Notes under the pieces: generated by a model
Databases searched by the model: none
Told to the model about the DNA's origin: nothing
Seen by the model: the letters and a program-made list of their open reading frames with translations, nothing else
Assembly (NCBI RefSeq): GCF_000423285.1
Contig: NZ_AUHR01000008.1
Location: 1 to 64,000 of the forward strand
Reading direction: 5' to 3'
DNA from: Laribacter hongkongensis DSM 14985
Lineage (GTDB): Bacteria > Pseudomonadota > Gammaproteobacteria > Burkholderiales > Aquaspirillaceae
Length of the DNA stretch: 64,000 bases
Shown here: positions 26,665 through 36,902 of the stretch, piece after piece
Numbering within the stretch: the stretch's first letter is position 1
How the letters are laid out: each line of letters opens with the position of its first letter
Translations under genes and position numbers: made by a program

Positions 26665-27363
26665 TTACAGATGATTCGAGACTGATGCCGTCAAGCCGGC
26701 AATCACATAAGGCAACAGATGTCGTGCAACTGTCTCGGGGTCCCGGGCAGACACATATTGCGGCTTCTTGATGAACACCTTGAGCACATCATTGCCGGCA
26801 AAGGCATTGAACATCAGGCTGAAGCTGAAGTGCAGACGCCAGGCCAGTTCTTCCTGGCTCAGATGGGGTAAGACCCGAGCAAACGCCCGGCTGTACCTGA
26901 CAACAAATTCGCTGTGTTCTGCCGGAATGGCTTCGCGCAGCATTTTGTGGTTTTCGATGAATGTACGTGACAGCAAGCGCACAAACAGTGCTCCGCCCCG
27001 GCTGGGATCTTTCGACAAGGCCAACGAAGGGCGAACAAATCCCTGAACCAGATTTTCGACAGTCAGGACTTCGCCGGAGACTTCGAGCGCATCCAGCTCT
27101 TCAATGCAACGACGATTCCATGGAGCCAAGCGACGGATGACGGCCTGTTGCAGCAATGCATCCTTCGAGCCGAAGTGGTAGTTCACGGCAGCCAGATTGA
27201 CTTCTGCCTGCTGGGTAATCATCCGCAAGGAGGTCGCCTCGAAGCCATGCTCGACAAACAGGCGCTCTGCTACGTCAAGGATGCGTGTGGCGGTGTCTGC
27301 CCGGCTGGTATTCATGCTGGTTTGATCCGGTGAGGTCTCGGCGTCTTGGGGTAGTTCGTTCAT
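26665..27363 (-). CDS. psrA: TetR-family fatty-acid regulator (PsrA-like)
   Basis: A 232-residue TetR repressor. The helix-turn-helix is in RILDVAERLFVEHGFEATSL, and the recognition region MITQQAEVNLAAVNYHFGSK is very close to Pseudomonas PsrA. The C-terminal domain would bind long-chain acyl-CoA. The ATG at 27363 was chosen because the longer frame starts with TTG inside the leader. A consensus operator lies 8 bases upstream of this start, which implies autoregulation. It stands upstream of fadL, fadB and fadA, its likely targets. Confidence 0.82.
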   Translation of the reverse strand: MNELPQDAETSPDQTSMNTSRADTATRILDVAERLFVEHGFEATSLRMITQQAEVNLAAVNYHFGSKDALLQQAVIRRLAPWNRRCIEELDALEVSGEVLTVENLVQGFVRPSLALSKDPSRGGALFVRLLSRTFIENHKMLREAIPAEHSEFVVRYSRAFARVLPHLSQEELAWRLHFSFSLMFNAFAGNDVLKVFIKKPQYVSARDPETVARHLLPYVIAGLTASVSNHL

Positions 27364-27371
27364 GCTCAATC

Positions 27372-27385
27372 CAAACAGTTGTTTG
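27372..27385. promoter_or_regulatory. PsrA-type operator before psrA
   Basis: CAAAC-AGTT-GTTTG fits the same consensus as the fadL operator. A weaker relative, TAAAC-ACTC-GTTTG, lies at 27472-27485, exactly 100 bases further upstream. Confidence 0.75.
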
Positions 27386-27433
27386 AAACTTACGTTTTAA
27401 TGATGGAAGTGTCAAGCGGGATAGACAAATACG

Positions 27434-27462
27434 ATCGGGCCGCCTGATTCAGGCGGCCCGAT
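27434..27462 (-). terminator. Long hairpin after the VOC gene
   Basis: A 29-base near-perfect palindrome (ATCGGGCCGCCTGA and its inverse). The T tract is weak. It separates uvrA-VOC from psrA. Confidence 0.5.
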
Positions 27463-27501
27463 TATCGCAATTAAACACTCGTTTGTCAGACAGCCCGGCA
27501 A

Positions 27502-27930
27502 TCAGTTCCGCAGCTTTGCCGCCAGCCACGAGTAGTCATAGCTGGTGATTTCGAATGGATTGCCATCCGGATCGACAAAATAGAAAGACCATGCCTGCTT
27601 GTGATCGCGAATGCAGTCCCGGGCAAGAAAACGGCCATCAACGGCCTGCACCCGCTCGCCGGCCAGTTTGTCGATCCAGGCCAGAAAATCCGGTCCGGCT
27701 ACGGAAAAAGCAATGACGGCATGCGATGCCTGCGCATCCAGCTTCTCGAAAAGGGCAATCCGTACCGTATTGCTGGAATTGCTCAGGGTCAGCGGACCCT
27801 CCTGTTTCTCTGCCCACGCCGCAAACCGTGCTTCAGGTATCAGCCCCAGAATGCGCTGGTACCAGGCTGCGGAGGCAGCACGGTCCTTGACCCAGACATG
27901 AATATGATCGATTACGGTGAGCTTTGGCAT
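27502..27930 (-). CDS. VOC (glyoxalase/bleomycin-resistance fold) protein
   Basis: A 142-residue metalloenzyme-fold protein. The first beta-alpha-beta unit (TVIDHIHVWVKDRAASAAWY) carries a metal-ligand His, and the second unit ends in SFYFVDPDGNPFEITSYDY, with the typical Glu ligand. The substrate is unknown; family members include glyoxalases, dioxygenases and antibiotic-binding proteins. The gene starts 5 bases after the uvrA stop, so it is probably translated from the uvrA message. Confidence 0.75.
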   Translation of the reverse strand: MPKLTVIDHIHVWVKDRAASAAWYQRILGLIPEARFAAWAEKQEGPLTLSNSSNTVRIALFEKLDAQASHAVIAFSVAGPDFLAWIDKLAGERVQAVDGRFLARDCIRDHKQAWSFYFVDPDGNPFEITSYDYSWLAAKLRN

Positions 27931-27935
27931 GATTG

Positions 27936-30761
27936 TTATCGTTGTGAGTCCAGCTGCTTTTTCAGGTAATGACCGGTAAAGCTGGCCGGATGACTGGCCA
28001 GCATTTCCGGAGTGCCTGCGGCGATGATGCGGCCGCCGCCTTCTCCTCCTTCAGGACCGAGGTCGATCAGCCAGTCTGCCGTTTTGATCACGTCAAGATT
28101 GTGCTCGATCACCACGACTGTATTACCGTGCTCTCGCAGGCGCTGCAGTACTTTCAACAGTAGATCAATGTCATGGAAATGCAGCCCCGTTGTGGGCTCA
28201 TCCAGGATGTACAGCGTACGGCCGGTATCGCGCTTGGACAGTTCCAGCGCCAGCTTGACCCGCTGCGCCTCACCGCCGGACAAGGTCGTGGCACTCTGCC
28301 CGAGGCGGATATAACCCAGCCCGACATCCATCAGGGTCTGCAGCTTCCGGGCAATGGACGGTACGGCATTGAAAAATTCCAGCGCCTGTTCAACCGTCAT
28401 TTCCAGAATGTCACGGATGTTCTTGCCCTTGTATTGCACTTCAAGCGTTTCGCGGTTGTAGCGATGCCCATGGCAAACATCGCACGGCACATAAATATCC
28501 GGCAGGAAATGCATTTCAACCTTGATGACACCATCGCCCTGACATGCCTCGCAACGCCCTCCCTTGACGTTGAAACTGAACCGGCCCGGTCCATAACCAC
28601 GCTCGCGCGACACCGGCACCCCGGCAAACAGCTCGCGGATTGGAGTAAACAGTCCGGTATACGTGGCCGGATTGGAGCGCGGAGTCCGGCCGATCGGGCT
28701 CTGGTCGACGTTGATCACCTTGTCGAAGAAATCCAGCCCTTCAATTTCCGCATAGGGTGCCGGCTCGATCGATGAACCATTCAGTTCACGGGCCGCTACG
28801 GCATACAAGGTATCGTTGATCAGCGTCGACTTGCCCGAGCCGGACACACCGGTAATGCAGGTCAGCAGGCCAACCGGCAATTCCAGCGTCACATCCTTGA
28901 GGTTATTGCCATGCGCCCCTTTGAGCCGCAACACCCGCTCCGGGTCCAGCGCCCGGCGCTCGGCCGGGATGGCAATGCCCTTGCTTCCTGACAGGTACTG
29001 CCCGGTAATGGAACGAGGGCAGCTGGCCACTTCGGCCGGTGTTCCGGCCACCAGTACCTCGCCACCATGCTCCCCGGCCCCCGGCCCCATGTCGACCAGG
29101 AAATCAGCCGCCCGGATGGCGTCCTCATCGTGCTCGACCACGATCACGCTATTGCCCAGATCGCGCAGCTTCATCAGGGTAGCCAGCAGACGGTCGTTGT
29201 CGCGCTGGTGCAGGCCGATGGAGGGTTCATCCAGTACGTACATCACCCCGGTCAGGCCCGAGCCGATCTGGCTTGCCAGGCGGATGCGCTGCGCCTCGCC
29301 GCCGGACAGGGTGTCGGCAGAACGGTCCAGCGACAGGTAGTCCAGCCCGACATTGTTGAGAAAGCCCAGCCGGTCATGGATTTCCTTGACGATTTTCTCA
29401 GCCACCGCCTGCTTCTGCCCGGTAAACGACAGCTGCTCGAACCAGGCCAGTGTTTTGCGCAGGGGCCAGACGTTCAGTTCCGGCAGGGTCTTGTCGGCTA
29501 CCTGGACAAACCGGGCCTCTTTGCGCAGGCGGGTGCCGTGGCAATGAGGGCAAGGCTGGTTGTTCTGGTATTTCGCCAGTTCCTCGCGCACCGTGGCCGA
29601 GTCGGTTTCACGATAGCGCCGCTCCAGGTTCGGGATGATGCCTTCGAACGGATGCTCGCGCGTCACCTTGTGCCCGCGCTCGTTGGTATAAACGAAGGGG
29701 ATGGCCTCTCGTCCGGAGCCGTGCAGTACCACATGGCGCACTTTTTCCGGCAGCAGTTCAAACGGCAGGTCGATTTCGAATCCGTAAAACTGCGCCAGGC
29801 TTTGCAGCATCTGGAAATAAAACTGGTTGCGCTTGTCCCAGCCCTTGATGGCGCCAGAGGCCAGGCTGAGTTCCGGATGGGCTACTACCCGTTTGGGATC
29901 GAAAAAGGTGATCTGTCCCAGACCGTCACACTTCGAGCAGGCCCCCATCGGGTTGTTGAAGGAAAAAAGCCGGGGCTCCAGTTCCGGCAGGCTGTAGCTG
30001 CACACCGGACAGGCAAACCTGGCCGAAAACCAGTGCTCTTTCCCGCTGTCCATTTCCACGGCGATGGCACGCCCGTCGGCATGCCGCAGCGCAGTCTCAA
30101 ACGATTCGGCCAGCCGTTGCTTGACGTCCGGGCGGATTTTCAGGCGGTCCACCACCACTTCAACCGTGTGCTTGCGGTTCTTGTCCAGTTTGGGAACTGC
30201 ATCGATTTCCAGCACTTCGCCATCCACCCGCACCCGCACGAATCCCTGAGCCCGCAGGTCGTCAAACAGCTCTGCCTGTTCGCCTTTCCGGCCGACGACC
30301 AACGGAGCCAAGATCATCAGGCGGGTATCTTCCGGCAACGCCAGCACATGATCGACCATCTGGCTGACGGTCTGGCTCTCCAGTGGCTGGTGATGCTCGG
30401 GGCAATATGGTGTGCCGACCCGGGCGAACAGCAGGCGCAGGTAATCGTGGATTTCAGTCACCGTGCCGACGGTCGAACGCGGATTGTGGCTGGTGGCCTT
30501 CTGTTCGATCGAAATGGCCGGGCTCAAGCCCTCGATCAGGTCGACGTCCGGTTTCTCCATCAGTTGCAAAAACTGCCGGGCATACGCTGACAGGGATTCG
30601 ACATAGCGCCGTTGGCCTTCGGCATAGAGGGTATCGAATGCCAGAGAGGATTTGCCGGAACCAGATAGGCCGGTAATGACGATCAACTTGTGACGGGGCA
30701 AGTCCAGATTGACGTTTTTGAGATTGTGCGTACGTGCGCCGCGAATGCGGATGCTGTCCAT
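27936..30761 (-). CDS. uvrA: Excinuclease ABC subunit A
   Basis: A 941-residue damage-recognition ATPase of nucleotide excision repair. The ATG at 30761 ([17 protein letters not shown]) is the family start; a 74-residue upstream extension of the frame was rejected. The first ATPase shows [18 protein letters not shown], and the second [18 protein letters not shown]. Zinc cysteine pairs are seen in [24 protein letters not shown] and the C-terminal zinc finger CEACQGDG ... [12 protein letters not shown] signatures ([18 protein letters not shown]) are intact. It is divergent from the MFS gene. Confidence 0.96.
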   Translation of the reverse strand: MDSIRIRGARTHNLKNVNLDLPRHKLIVITGLSGSGKSSLAFDTLYAEGQRRYVESLSAYARQFLQLMEKPDVDLIEGLSPAISIEQKATSHNPRSTVGTVTEIHDYLRLLFARVGTPYCPEHHQPLESQTVSQMVDHVLALPEDTRLMILAPLVVGRKGEQAELFDDLRAQGFVRVRVDGEVLEIDAVPKLDKNRKHTVEVVVDRLKIRPDVKQRLAESFETALRHADGRAIAVEMDSGKEHWFSARFACPVCSYSLPELEPRLFSFNNPMGACSKCDGLGQITFFDPKRVVAHPELSLASGAIKGWDKRNQFYFQMLQSLAQFYGFEIDLPFELLPEKVRHVVLHGSGREAIPFVYTNERGHKVTREHPFEGIIPNLERRYRETDSATVREELAKYQNNQPCPHCHGTRLRKEARFVQVADKTLPELNVWPLRKTLAWFEQLSFTGQKQAVAEKIVKEIHDRLGFLNNVGLDYLSLDRSADTLSGGEAQRIRLASQIGSGLTGVMYVLDEPSIGLHQRDNDRLLATLMKLRDLGNSVIVVEHDEDAIRAADFLVDMGPGAGEHGGEVLVAGTPAEVASCPRSITGQYLSGSKGIAIPAERRALDPERVLRLKGAHGNNLKDVTLELPVGLLTCITGVSGSGKSTLINDTLYAVAARELNGSSIEPAPYAEIEGLDFFDKVINVDQSPIGRTPRSNPATYTGLFTPIRELFAGVPVSRERGYGPGRFSFNVKGGRCEACQGDGVIKVEMHFLPDIYVPCDVCHGHRYNRETLEVQYKGKNIRDILEMTVEQALEFFNAVPSIARKLQTLMDVGLGYIRLGQSATTLSGGEAQRVKLALELSKRDTGRTLYILDEPTTGLHFHDIDLLLKVLQRLREHGNTVVVIEHNLDVIKTADWLIDLGPEGGEGGGRIIAAGTPEMLASHPASFTGHYLKKQLDSQR

Positions 30762-30915
30762 GGGACTCTCGGGAAGGCAAAGCAACCTGTTACTATACCG
30801 ACTCGAATCGACGGCGCGCCAGCCCACGGACTGACCGGCAGGCTGCGTCATCATGTCAATCCACCAGGCTGGCATTGCAGCCCGCCTGTTCTGCATACCC
30901 TCGGTTGTATCTACG

Positions 30916-32274
30916 ATGACGTCACTGGAATTGCGTGCAAGCATCGGGCTTGCCGGTTTGTACGGTCTGCGCATGCTTGGCATGTTTTTGGTATTGCCTG
31001 TCTTCTCTCTCTATGCCAGCAGCCTTCCGGGCGGTCACAATGCCGCACTGGTAGGCTTTGCACTGGGCAGTTACGGCCTGACCCAGGCGATCCTGCAATT
31101 GCCTTTCGGCATGTGGTCTGACCGTATCGGCCGCAAGCCGGTCATTTATCTTGGCCTTGCCATTTTTGCTGTCGGCAGTCTGGTTGCCGCAATGGCCGAC
31201 AACCTCTGGCTGCTGACCCTAGGACGCACCCTGCAAGGTGCAGGAGCCATTTCAGCGGCCATTACCGCCCTGCTCGCCGACCTGACCCGGGAAGAAAACC
31301 GGACCCAGGCGATGGCCATGATCGGCATGACCATCGGCACCACCTTCGCAGCCAGTCTGGTACTGGGCCCTTTGCTGACCCACTGGATCGGCGTCCCGGG
31401 CATTTTCGTCCTGACCGCCGTCCTGACACTGCTGGCGATGCTGGCCGTGCGTTTTTTCATTCCGGATCCGGCTACCAGCCGCTTTCACTCTGATGCCGAA
31501 GCCAATCCGGCCCGCCTGCCTGACGTGCTGAAAAACCGTGACCTGCTGCGGTTGAATTTCGGTATTTTTGCCCTGCACGCCGCGCAAATGGCCATGTTTG
31601 TCGTCATCCCGTTTGCCCTGATGCAGAGCGCCAATCTCGACAAGGCCCATCACTGGCAGGTGTATCTCCCGGTCACCGTCGTCGGATTCATCCTGATGGT
31701 GCCAGCCATCATTTATGGCGAGAAAAAGGCCCAGTTGAAGCGGGTGTTTGTCGCTGCCATTGCGCTGATGCTGCTGGCCCAGGCGGGCATGGCGGCCTCC
31801 CTGTCGAGTTTCTGGCATATCGTCGGACTGCTGGGGCTGTATTTCATTGCCTTCAATATCCTGGAAGCCACCCTGCCTTCGCTGATTTCCAAAATTGCTC
31901 CTCCGGCAGCCAAAGGAACAGCCATTGGCGTCTACAACACGTCGCAATCCCTTGGCCTGTTCCTCGGTGGCGTACTGGGCGGTGCCCTGTATGGCTGGGG
32001 CGGTGCCGCGGCCGTGTTCACCTTTACCTGCGTGCTGATGGTGATCTGGCTGTGGCTGGCCATGAGCATGACGCCACCACCGGCGGTCCGGACCGAGCTG
32101 CTGGCCCTGCCTGCCGGCTGGCACGGAGATGCCTCCCGATTGTCCACGGCACTAGCTGCCCTGCAAGGAGTGCGTGAAGCCGTGGTGATCGCCAGCGAAG
32201 GCGTGGCTTACCTCAAGGTACACGGCCATGACTGGGATCGTGACGGGGCGCGGGAGCTGCTGCAAAGCGCCTGA
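30916..32274 (+). CDS. MFS transporter (drug-efflux type)
   Basis: A 452-residue 12-helix major facilitator. The motif-A loop [16 protein letters not shown] and motif C in helix 5 ([14 protein letters not shown]) point to an exporter. After the last helix a soluble tail of about 70 residues ([20 protein letters not shown]) forms a small beta-alpha domain that is conserved in betaproteobacterial homologues. The start at 30916 ([20 protein letters not shown]) fits family alignments; an ATG at 30853 would add 21 residues. It is divergent from uvrA. Confidence 0.85.
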   Translation: MTSLELRASIGLAGLYGLRMLGMFLVLPVFSLYASSLPGGHNAALVGFALGSYGLTQAILQLPFGMWSDRIGRKPVIYLGLAIFAVGSLVAAMADNLWLLTLGRTLQGAGAISAAITALLADLTREENRTQAMAMIGMTIGTTFAASLVLGPLLTHWIGVPGIFVLTAVLTLLAMLAVRFFIPDPATSRFHSDAEANPARLPDVLKNRDLLRLNFGIFALHAAQMAMFVVIPFALMQSANLDKAHHWQVYLPVTVVGFILMVPAIIYGEKKAQLKRVFVAAIALMLLAQAGMAASLSSFWHIVGLLGLYFIAFNILEATLPSLISKIAPPAAKGTAIGVYNTSQSLGLFLGGVLGGALYGWGGAAAVFTFTCVLMVIWLWLAMSMTPPPAVRTELLALPAGWHGDASRLSTALAALQGVREAVVIASEGVAYLKVHGHDWDRDGARELLQSA

Positions 32275-32853
32275 TTCCGGTCTCTGCCGCCGGGGCCGCC
32301 ATTGTGGCTCCGGAGTCTGGCCAGATAGCTGCGGCCAGACAGGCTTCATGCGGAACCACGGCAGACGATCTGGAAAGGGCCATTTCCTCGGTCCCGAGGC
32401 CATGATGAATACCGGCGATACAGTACCTGACTGGATGCTCCTCCGGTTTTCATTGCCGACATGGCTTCGTGGGTCCGTACGCTTTCTGGCTGAATCCCAA
32501 TGCAGCATCAGCCACTCACGATCACCTGCTGCCATGCAAGACGACGTGCTTGCTTGCCGGCATGCAACCAGGGCGTTGCCAGGCTGTACCTCCCGGTTGG
32601 ACGGATCTTCAGACGTTGGGTTACGCCGGTTTCTGTGGGTATGAGCTGTCCTTGGTGCCGCAGACAAATTCCTGCTTCATGCCAAAGCCCGCTCAAAGAC
32701 CTCGGGACTGCTGCTTCAGTTGCGTAATTGCACGGACTTGAGCAGACAGTTGCATTCAGTCACTGCGGCAATGATCTGCGGCGAGAAACAGAGCGGCCCT
32801 CGGGCTTGCACCAAATGACCAGGCCGGCGCTACCAGAATCTGATGCACACAAA
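32275..32853. other. About 580 bases without a supported gene
   Basis: Several short overlapping frames exist on both strands, but none has a ribosome binding site or recognisable sequence. In some Neisseriales ssb follows this MFS gene; no ssb-like sequence is present here. Confidence 0.6.
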
Positions 32854-32886
32854 AGAAAAGCCGTCGCATACAGCGACGGCTTTTCT
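32854..32886 (-). terminator. Bidirectional intrinsic terminator after dsbC
   Basis: A perfect 12-bp stem (AAAAGCCGTCGC/GCGACGGCTTTT) with an ATACA loop, 20 bases past the dsbC stop. Confidence 0.88.
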
Positions 32887-32905
32887 TCTTGCTGACGACC
32901 GGGCA

Positions 32906-33637
32906 TTACTTGCTGTTGAGCAGTTTTTCCACGTCTGCCTTGGGAATGGCGCCGGAGACCAGCTGGCCATTGGGAAATACTAGGGCAGGTGTGCCGCTGA
33001 TGCCCAGTTTTTCGGCCAGTTGCTGGATGGAGGCCAGCTTGTCGGCTGCGGCACATTTGCCGTCTCCGGCCAGGGGCTTGTCATTGAGCATGAAGTCAGA
33101 CCAGGCCACCTGCGGATTGCTGCTGCACAGGATCTGGGCCGACTTGTGCATGGCGTCCGGATGCAGTGAGGTCAGCGGATACAGGAAGGTATAAATCGTC
33201 ACGTTGGCGACACCCTTGAGGCTGTCGCGTTCCAGCCGCTTGCAGAACGGGCAGTCCGGGTCGGAAAACACGGCAAGCTTGCGGCTGCCATTGCCACGCA
33301 CTTCCTTGAAAGCCAGGTCGAGGGGCAGGTTTTTCCAGTCAACTTTGGAGAGTTCGGCCACACGAGCTTCGGTCAGGCTCTGGCGGGCATCAACATCAAT
33401 CAGGTCTCCGACAAACAGGTGTTTGACCTTGGCATCGGCATAGACAACCTGCCGGTCCGGCAGCACGATTTCGTAAATGCCGGTTACCGGCGTAGCCCGC
33501 ACGGCCTGCACCTGCCTCTGCGGAAATTTTTTCTCGAATGCCTGCCGTACGCTGTCGGTGTTGTCAGCAGTCCCGGCCGCGCAGGCCAGCAACGGAATCG
33601 CCAGCATGAAGGCGGCAAGGGGGCGAAGTCGGAGCAT
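32906..33637 (-). CDS. dsbC: Thiol:disulfide interchange protein DsbC
   Basis: A 243-residue periplasmic disulfide isomerase with a signal peptide at about 1-20. The N-terminal dimerisation domain is at about 27-85 and the thioredoxin-like catalytic domain at about 115-240. The active site is DPDCPFCKRL (Cys129, Cys132), the cis-Pro loop is GISGTPALVFPNG, and a second structural Cys pair (AQILCSSNP ... GDGKCAAAD) matches DsbC. AGGA lies before the ATG. It acts with membrane DsbD to correct wrong disulfides. Confidence 0.92.
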   Translation of the reverse strand: MLRLRPLAAFMLAIPLLACAAGTADNTDSVRQAFEKKFPQRQVQAVRATPVTGIYEIVLPDRQVVYADAKVKHLFVGDLIDVDARQSLTEARVAELSKVDWKNLPLDLAFKEVRGNGSRKLAVFSDPDCPFCKRLERDSLKGVANVTIYTFLYPLTSLHPDAMHKSAQILCSSNPQVAWSDFMLNDKPLAGDGKCAAADKLASIQQLAEKLGISGTPALVFPNGQLVSGAIPKADVEKLLNSK

Positions 33638-33693
33638 GGTCCATCCTGTCAGGTATTGAAGCGAATGCAGATTGTCGTGGCTTGGGCAGTTTG

Positions 33694-35520
33694 CTACAAG
33701 CCGGGCGCACTTCCGTCAGACAGATTGCCCGATGCCAGCAACCTGGCAGCATCAAACCCCAGGCGCAAGGCGCCCCAGTGGCGACCCTTGACCATGATCG
33801 GCAAACTGATTTCCGACAGGATTTCACCGGTGTCGCGGACATAGGTCTGCAACAGGAACGGCGTGTCGTTTCTGGCCGCCTTGAGGCCGGCAGGGTCATT
33901 GAAAATGCGCTTGTCACGGCTCTGCTGCAAGTCGGTTTTCGGATTGCCGGTCAGCGGGCGCGAATAATAGCTGTTGTGGCTGGGAGCATAGCCATTGGTA
34001 TCCACCAGCAGGGCGAAACGGCCGCCAGAAGTTTCCTGGACCAGCTTGTCGTAAAGGGGTTGCAGGCGCTCCGGGATCTTGTCGTCGTATCCGGTACGGT
34101 ATTTTTGCGGATGAGTGTCGGGTACCGGCTGATAGCGCTGGTCAAAGAGCTCGACACCTGCTTCAACCAGCTCGACCAGACGAGACTGGCATTGGTCACG
34201 GTAATGCCGGGCGCGGGCGATGATCTGGTCAAACTCCCCTTCCCCCAGGGTGAAGCGGCTGACTAGCCCCTGTACTTGCTCGGCGGTTTCGGCCAGCGAG
34301 CGCGATACGTCGGCTGACTGTGCCAGCCGGTCCTGGACTTCGGTAGAGAGGGTGCGGATTTCGCCGACATTGGCGTTGACCTGCACATTGTGCCCGGCAA
34401 AAGTCTGGACCGAATCGGCAATGGCAGCCAGTGCACTGGAAGTCTGCTCAAAATCGTTTACCAGTCCGGTAAAACGCTGCGAGGTCGTACCGACTACCTG
34501 GGTGGCGTACTGGGTATCGGCATTGATGGCGTAGGTTTCGCTCTGCGTGGTGGCTACGAGCTTGAGCATGCTGTCGATGTTGCCGGAGATTTCGTCGGTA
34601 GCACCGCGGACCCGTTCGGCCAGCTTGCGCACTTCGTCGGCCACGACGGCAAAGCCACGCCCGGATTCGCCGGCTCGTGCAGCTTCGATGGCGGCATTCA
34701 GGGCCAGAAGATTGGTCTGCTCGGAAATGTCCTTGATCAGGGAGACGATCTGCTGGATGGAGGCGGACCGCTGGTTCAGTTCGCCGACGGTCTGGTTGAA
34801 TGCTTGGATGCGGTGGCCGACCTGGCTGATGCGCCCTTCTACTTCGGCCAGCTCGTTACGGGTCGAACGGGCCATGTCGAGATTGGTATGCGTGTTGCTG
34901 GCGATCTGCTGCGTCTGCACTGAAACCGAATTGATGCCGTCCGTATTCTGCTGGCTGGCATCGGTCACTTCACGGGCCAGCTCCCCCTGCTTCTGGGCAT
35001 TTTCGCAGGAGGTATTGACGTTTTGCAGGGTACGCGCTGACTCCATGGCAATGCGGACGGTCATCAGCCGTACCTGGTTGATGATCTGGCGCAGTTTGGC
35101 CACAAACAGGTTGTAAGACTCGGAAAGCTGGCGGATTTCATCGTGGGTAGAGGTAGGGATGCTGCGCGACAGGTCGCCGACGCCCTGTCCGATGTCCTGG
35201 AAAATGCCGGTAATGATGCGGATCGGCCGGACGATCAGGTAACGCAGGTACAGAACCATGCCAATGATCATGACCAGCGAGATACCCCACAGCATTCCCG
35301 CCCACACCAGAGCCTGGTCCAGGATGCCCTGGATCGACTGCTGCAGGACCGGATCGTTTATCCGGGAACCGAGTGCCGCCAGTTCCTGTCCGGCATGCCA
35401 GATCAGGTACACAAAGCCCAGTTCAAGCAGGGCAATGATCAACAGGCTGGATAATTTGCGGGACAGCGTGAACCAGAATGTCCGCTCGATAAAGTCATAG
35501 ATTCTGACAAAGGTATCCAT
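33694..35520 (-). CDS. Methyl-accepting chemotaxis protein with C-terminal cytoplasmic sensor-like domain
   Basis: A 608-residue chemoreceptor with unusual layout. Helix 1 is at about 20-42 and helix 2 at about 75-100, with only about 30 periplasmic residues between them, followed by HAMP. The signalling hairpin [20 protein letters not shown] lies in the middle (near 270), and then come about 180 further residues. This C-terminal part ([20 protein letters not shown], then [19 protein letters not shown], then WGALRLGFD) looks like a Cache/PAS-type ligand domain but sits in the cytoplasm. The ATG at 35520 has GGGGAGAGA upstream. Input is therefore probably intracellular. Confidence 0.85.
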   Translation of the reverse strand: MDTFVRIYDFIERTFWFTLSRKLSSLLIIALLELGFVYLIWHAGQELAALGSRINDPVLQQSIQGILDQALVWAGMLWGISLVMIIGMVLYLRYLIVRPIRIITGIFQDIGQGVGDLSRSIPTSTHDEIRQLSESYNLFVAKLRQIINQVRLMTVRIAMESARTLQNVNTSCENAQKQGELAREVTDASQQNTDGINSVSVQTQQIASNTHTNLDMARSTRNELAEVEGRISQVGHRIQAFNQTVGELNQRSASIQQIVSLIKDISEQTNLLALNAAIEAARAGESGRGFAVVADEVRKLAERVRGATDEISGNIDSMLKLVATTQSETYAINADTQYATQVVGTTSQRFTGLVNDFEQTSSALAAIADSVQTFAGHNVQVNANVGEIRTLSTEVQDRLAQSADVSRSLAETAEQVQGLVSRFTLGEGEFDQIIARARHYRDQCQSRLVELVEAGVELFDQRYQPVPDTHPQKYRTGYDDKIPERLQPLYDKLVQETSGGRFALLVDTNGYAPSHNSYYSRPLTGNPKTDLQQSRDKRIFNDPAGLKAARNDTPFLLQTYVRDTGEILSEISLPIMVKGRHWGALRLGFDAARLLASGNLSDGSAPGL

Positions 35521-35668
35521 TGATTCTCTCCCCCGTTGTAGACGACTTGTTATGCAACAATTGTGCAATCTGCAAGACTTTTTATCCAGTTTGCATTTGT
35601 AATTTCCACCCATGCAACGGTCTTGGCTGAATTATCCTGACATCAGGAAACAACAAGGAGATAGAACA

Positions 35669-36031
35669 ATGCGAATGACCCAGTTTTCCGGTGCCGTCCT
35701 CATGCTGCTGGGGGTGGCACTGGGGGCATTTGGTGCCCATGCACTGGCTCCTGGTTTTGATGCCCGGGCGCTGGGCTGGTGGAATACGGCCGTACAGTAC
35801 CAGTTCATCCACGCTGTCGGCCTGATTGCCATCGGCGCCGTCATCCGGCGGGGCATGGCACTGGCCTCAGTGCTGCTGTTCGCCGGTACCGTCATTTTTT
35901 GCGGCACCCTGTACCTGCTGGCACTGGGCGGGCCTTTGTGGCTGGGCATGGTCACTCCTGCCGGAGGCACCCTGATGCTGGGGGGCTGGGCAGCTGCAGC
36001 CATTGCGTTCTGGCGGGGAATTCCACGCTGA
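35669..36031 (+). CDS. DUF423 family membrane protein
   Basis: A 120-residue inner-membrane protein with four predicted helices. It has the DUF423 signature LGAFGAHAL near the N-terminus and WNTAVQYQFIHAVGL in the second segment (YgdD-like). The ATG at 35669 follows an AAGGAG ribosome binding site. No function is known for the family. Confidence 0.85.
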   Translation: MRMTQFSGAVLMLLGVALGAFGAHALAPGFDARALGWWNTAVQYQFIHAVGLIAIGAVIRRGMALASVLLFAGTVIFCGTLYLLALGGPLWLGMVTPAGGTLMLGGWAAAAIAFWRGIPR

Positions 36032-36367
36032 AAGGCAGGATTGGCTGAACTGCCCGACGGGATGATCCAATACACTCCGCGACGGGCGGTTTCAGCCGGC
36101 CTCCGGCACAATGGCTACACCAAGGCCGTCAGGCCGGTATCAAGGAATGCACTGACAGTGCACATCCTGCAAGGCGGGGAGGCGGAGCCGGATACGTGGC
36201 ACACTCCGGATGACCCGCTCCACAGCTACGGACTGGCTGCCGCCAGCACGGGCCCGGTCCTTGTGTACATCCGCTCTTCCGACGTGGACACACGCGGTAA
36301 GCCTCTTCTTGCCGCCCGGATGGCCGGCACCGTGGCCGGGGCCGCCTGGCGGCCCCTCATGGCGAAA
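36032..36367. other. 336 bases without a supported gene
   Basis: A 134-codon + strand frame (36041-36445) exists but has no ribosome binding site, runs 78 bases into ppnP on the other strand and matches nothing I recognise. It is treated as chance. Confidence 0.5.
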
Positions 36368-36679
36368 TCAACCGAAATGGCAGACGTAATGCAGTGTGTC
36401 AGTCACTTCAATCGTGAAGTGGCTGTTACCCGGCACATTGAATGACTGGCCTGCTTCGTAGGTCTGGCTTGCCGGCGCATCTGCCAGCGTCACGCGGCAC
36501 TGGCCAGCCAGCACCTCCATGATTTCCGGCGCACCGGTATTGAACTCCAGCGTGGCCGGCAGGATCACGCCCACGGACTTGCGACTGCCGTCCGGCAGGG
36601 TCAGATTATGGCTGATGCATTTGCCATCAAAATAGACATTGGCCGTTTTCTGGATACTGGCGTTTTCGAAATGAGTCAT
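36368..36679 (-). CDS. ppnP: Pyrimidine/purine nucleoside phosphorylase PpnP
   Basis: A 103-residue cupin-fold enzyme (formerly YaiE/DUF1255) that splits nucleosides with phosphate. Family motifs are [10 protein letters not shown]-like [36 protein letters not shown] and [10 protein letters not shown] ending in YVCHFG. The ATG at 36679 was chosen because the conserved region starts there ([10 protein letters not shown]). It is divergent from a purine permease gene 223 bases away, which fits a role in nucleobase salvage. Confidence 0.9.
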   Translation of the reverse strand: MTHFENASIQKTANVYFDGKCISHNLTLPDGSRKSVGVILPATLEFNTGAPEIMEVLAGQCRVTLADAPASQTYEAGQSFNVPGNSHFTIEVTDTLHYVCHFG

Positions 36680-36902
36680 GCGTACGACCTGTATTGACGT
36701 TGAAATGAGCCGCCATTCTAGCTTTCGGTCGGTACAGGCGCGATACCTGGCCAATAACTCATGGCAGAACAAATGCTTGTTGCGCACGCAGTCGCCATTT
36801 CATGCCGTTTGCGTTTGACTTGCCCGTGCCAAACATGAATCATGCGCGCCTTGCGCGCGGGCCTTGCCGGCCTGATTCCGCCAACCCTTCCGGAAATCCA
36901 AA

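Noticed and set aside
30762-30915. Possible LexA box between uvrA and the MFS gene
   Set aside because: CTGTTACTATAC has only one half-site; no CTGT-N8-ACAG was found.
36041-36445. 134-codon + strand frame
   Set aside because: No ribosome binding site, overlaps ppnP, no recognisable sequence.
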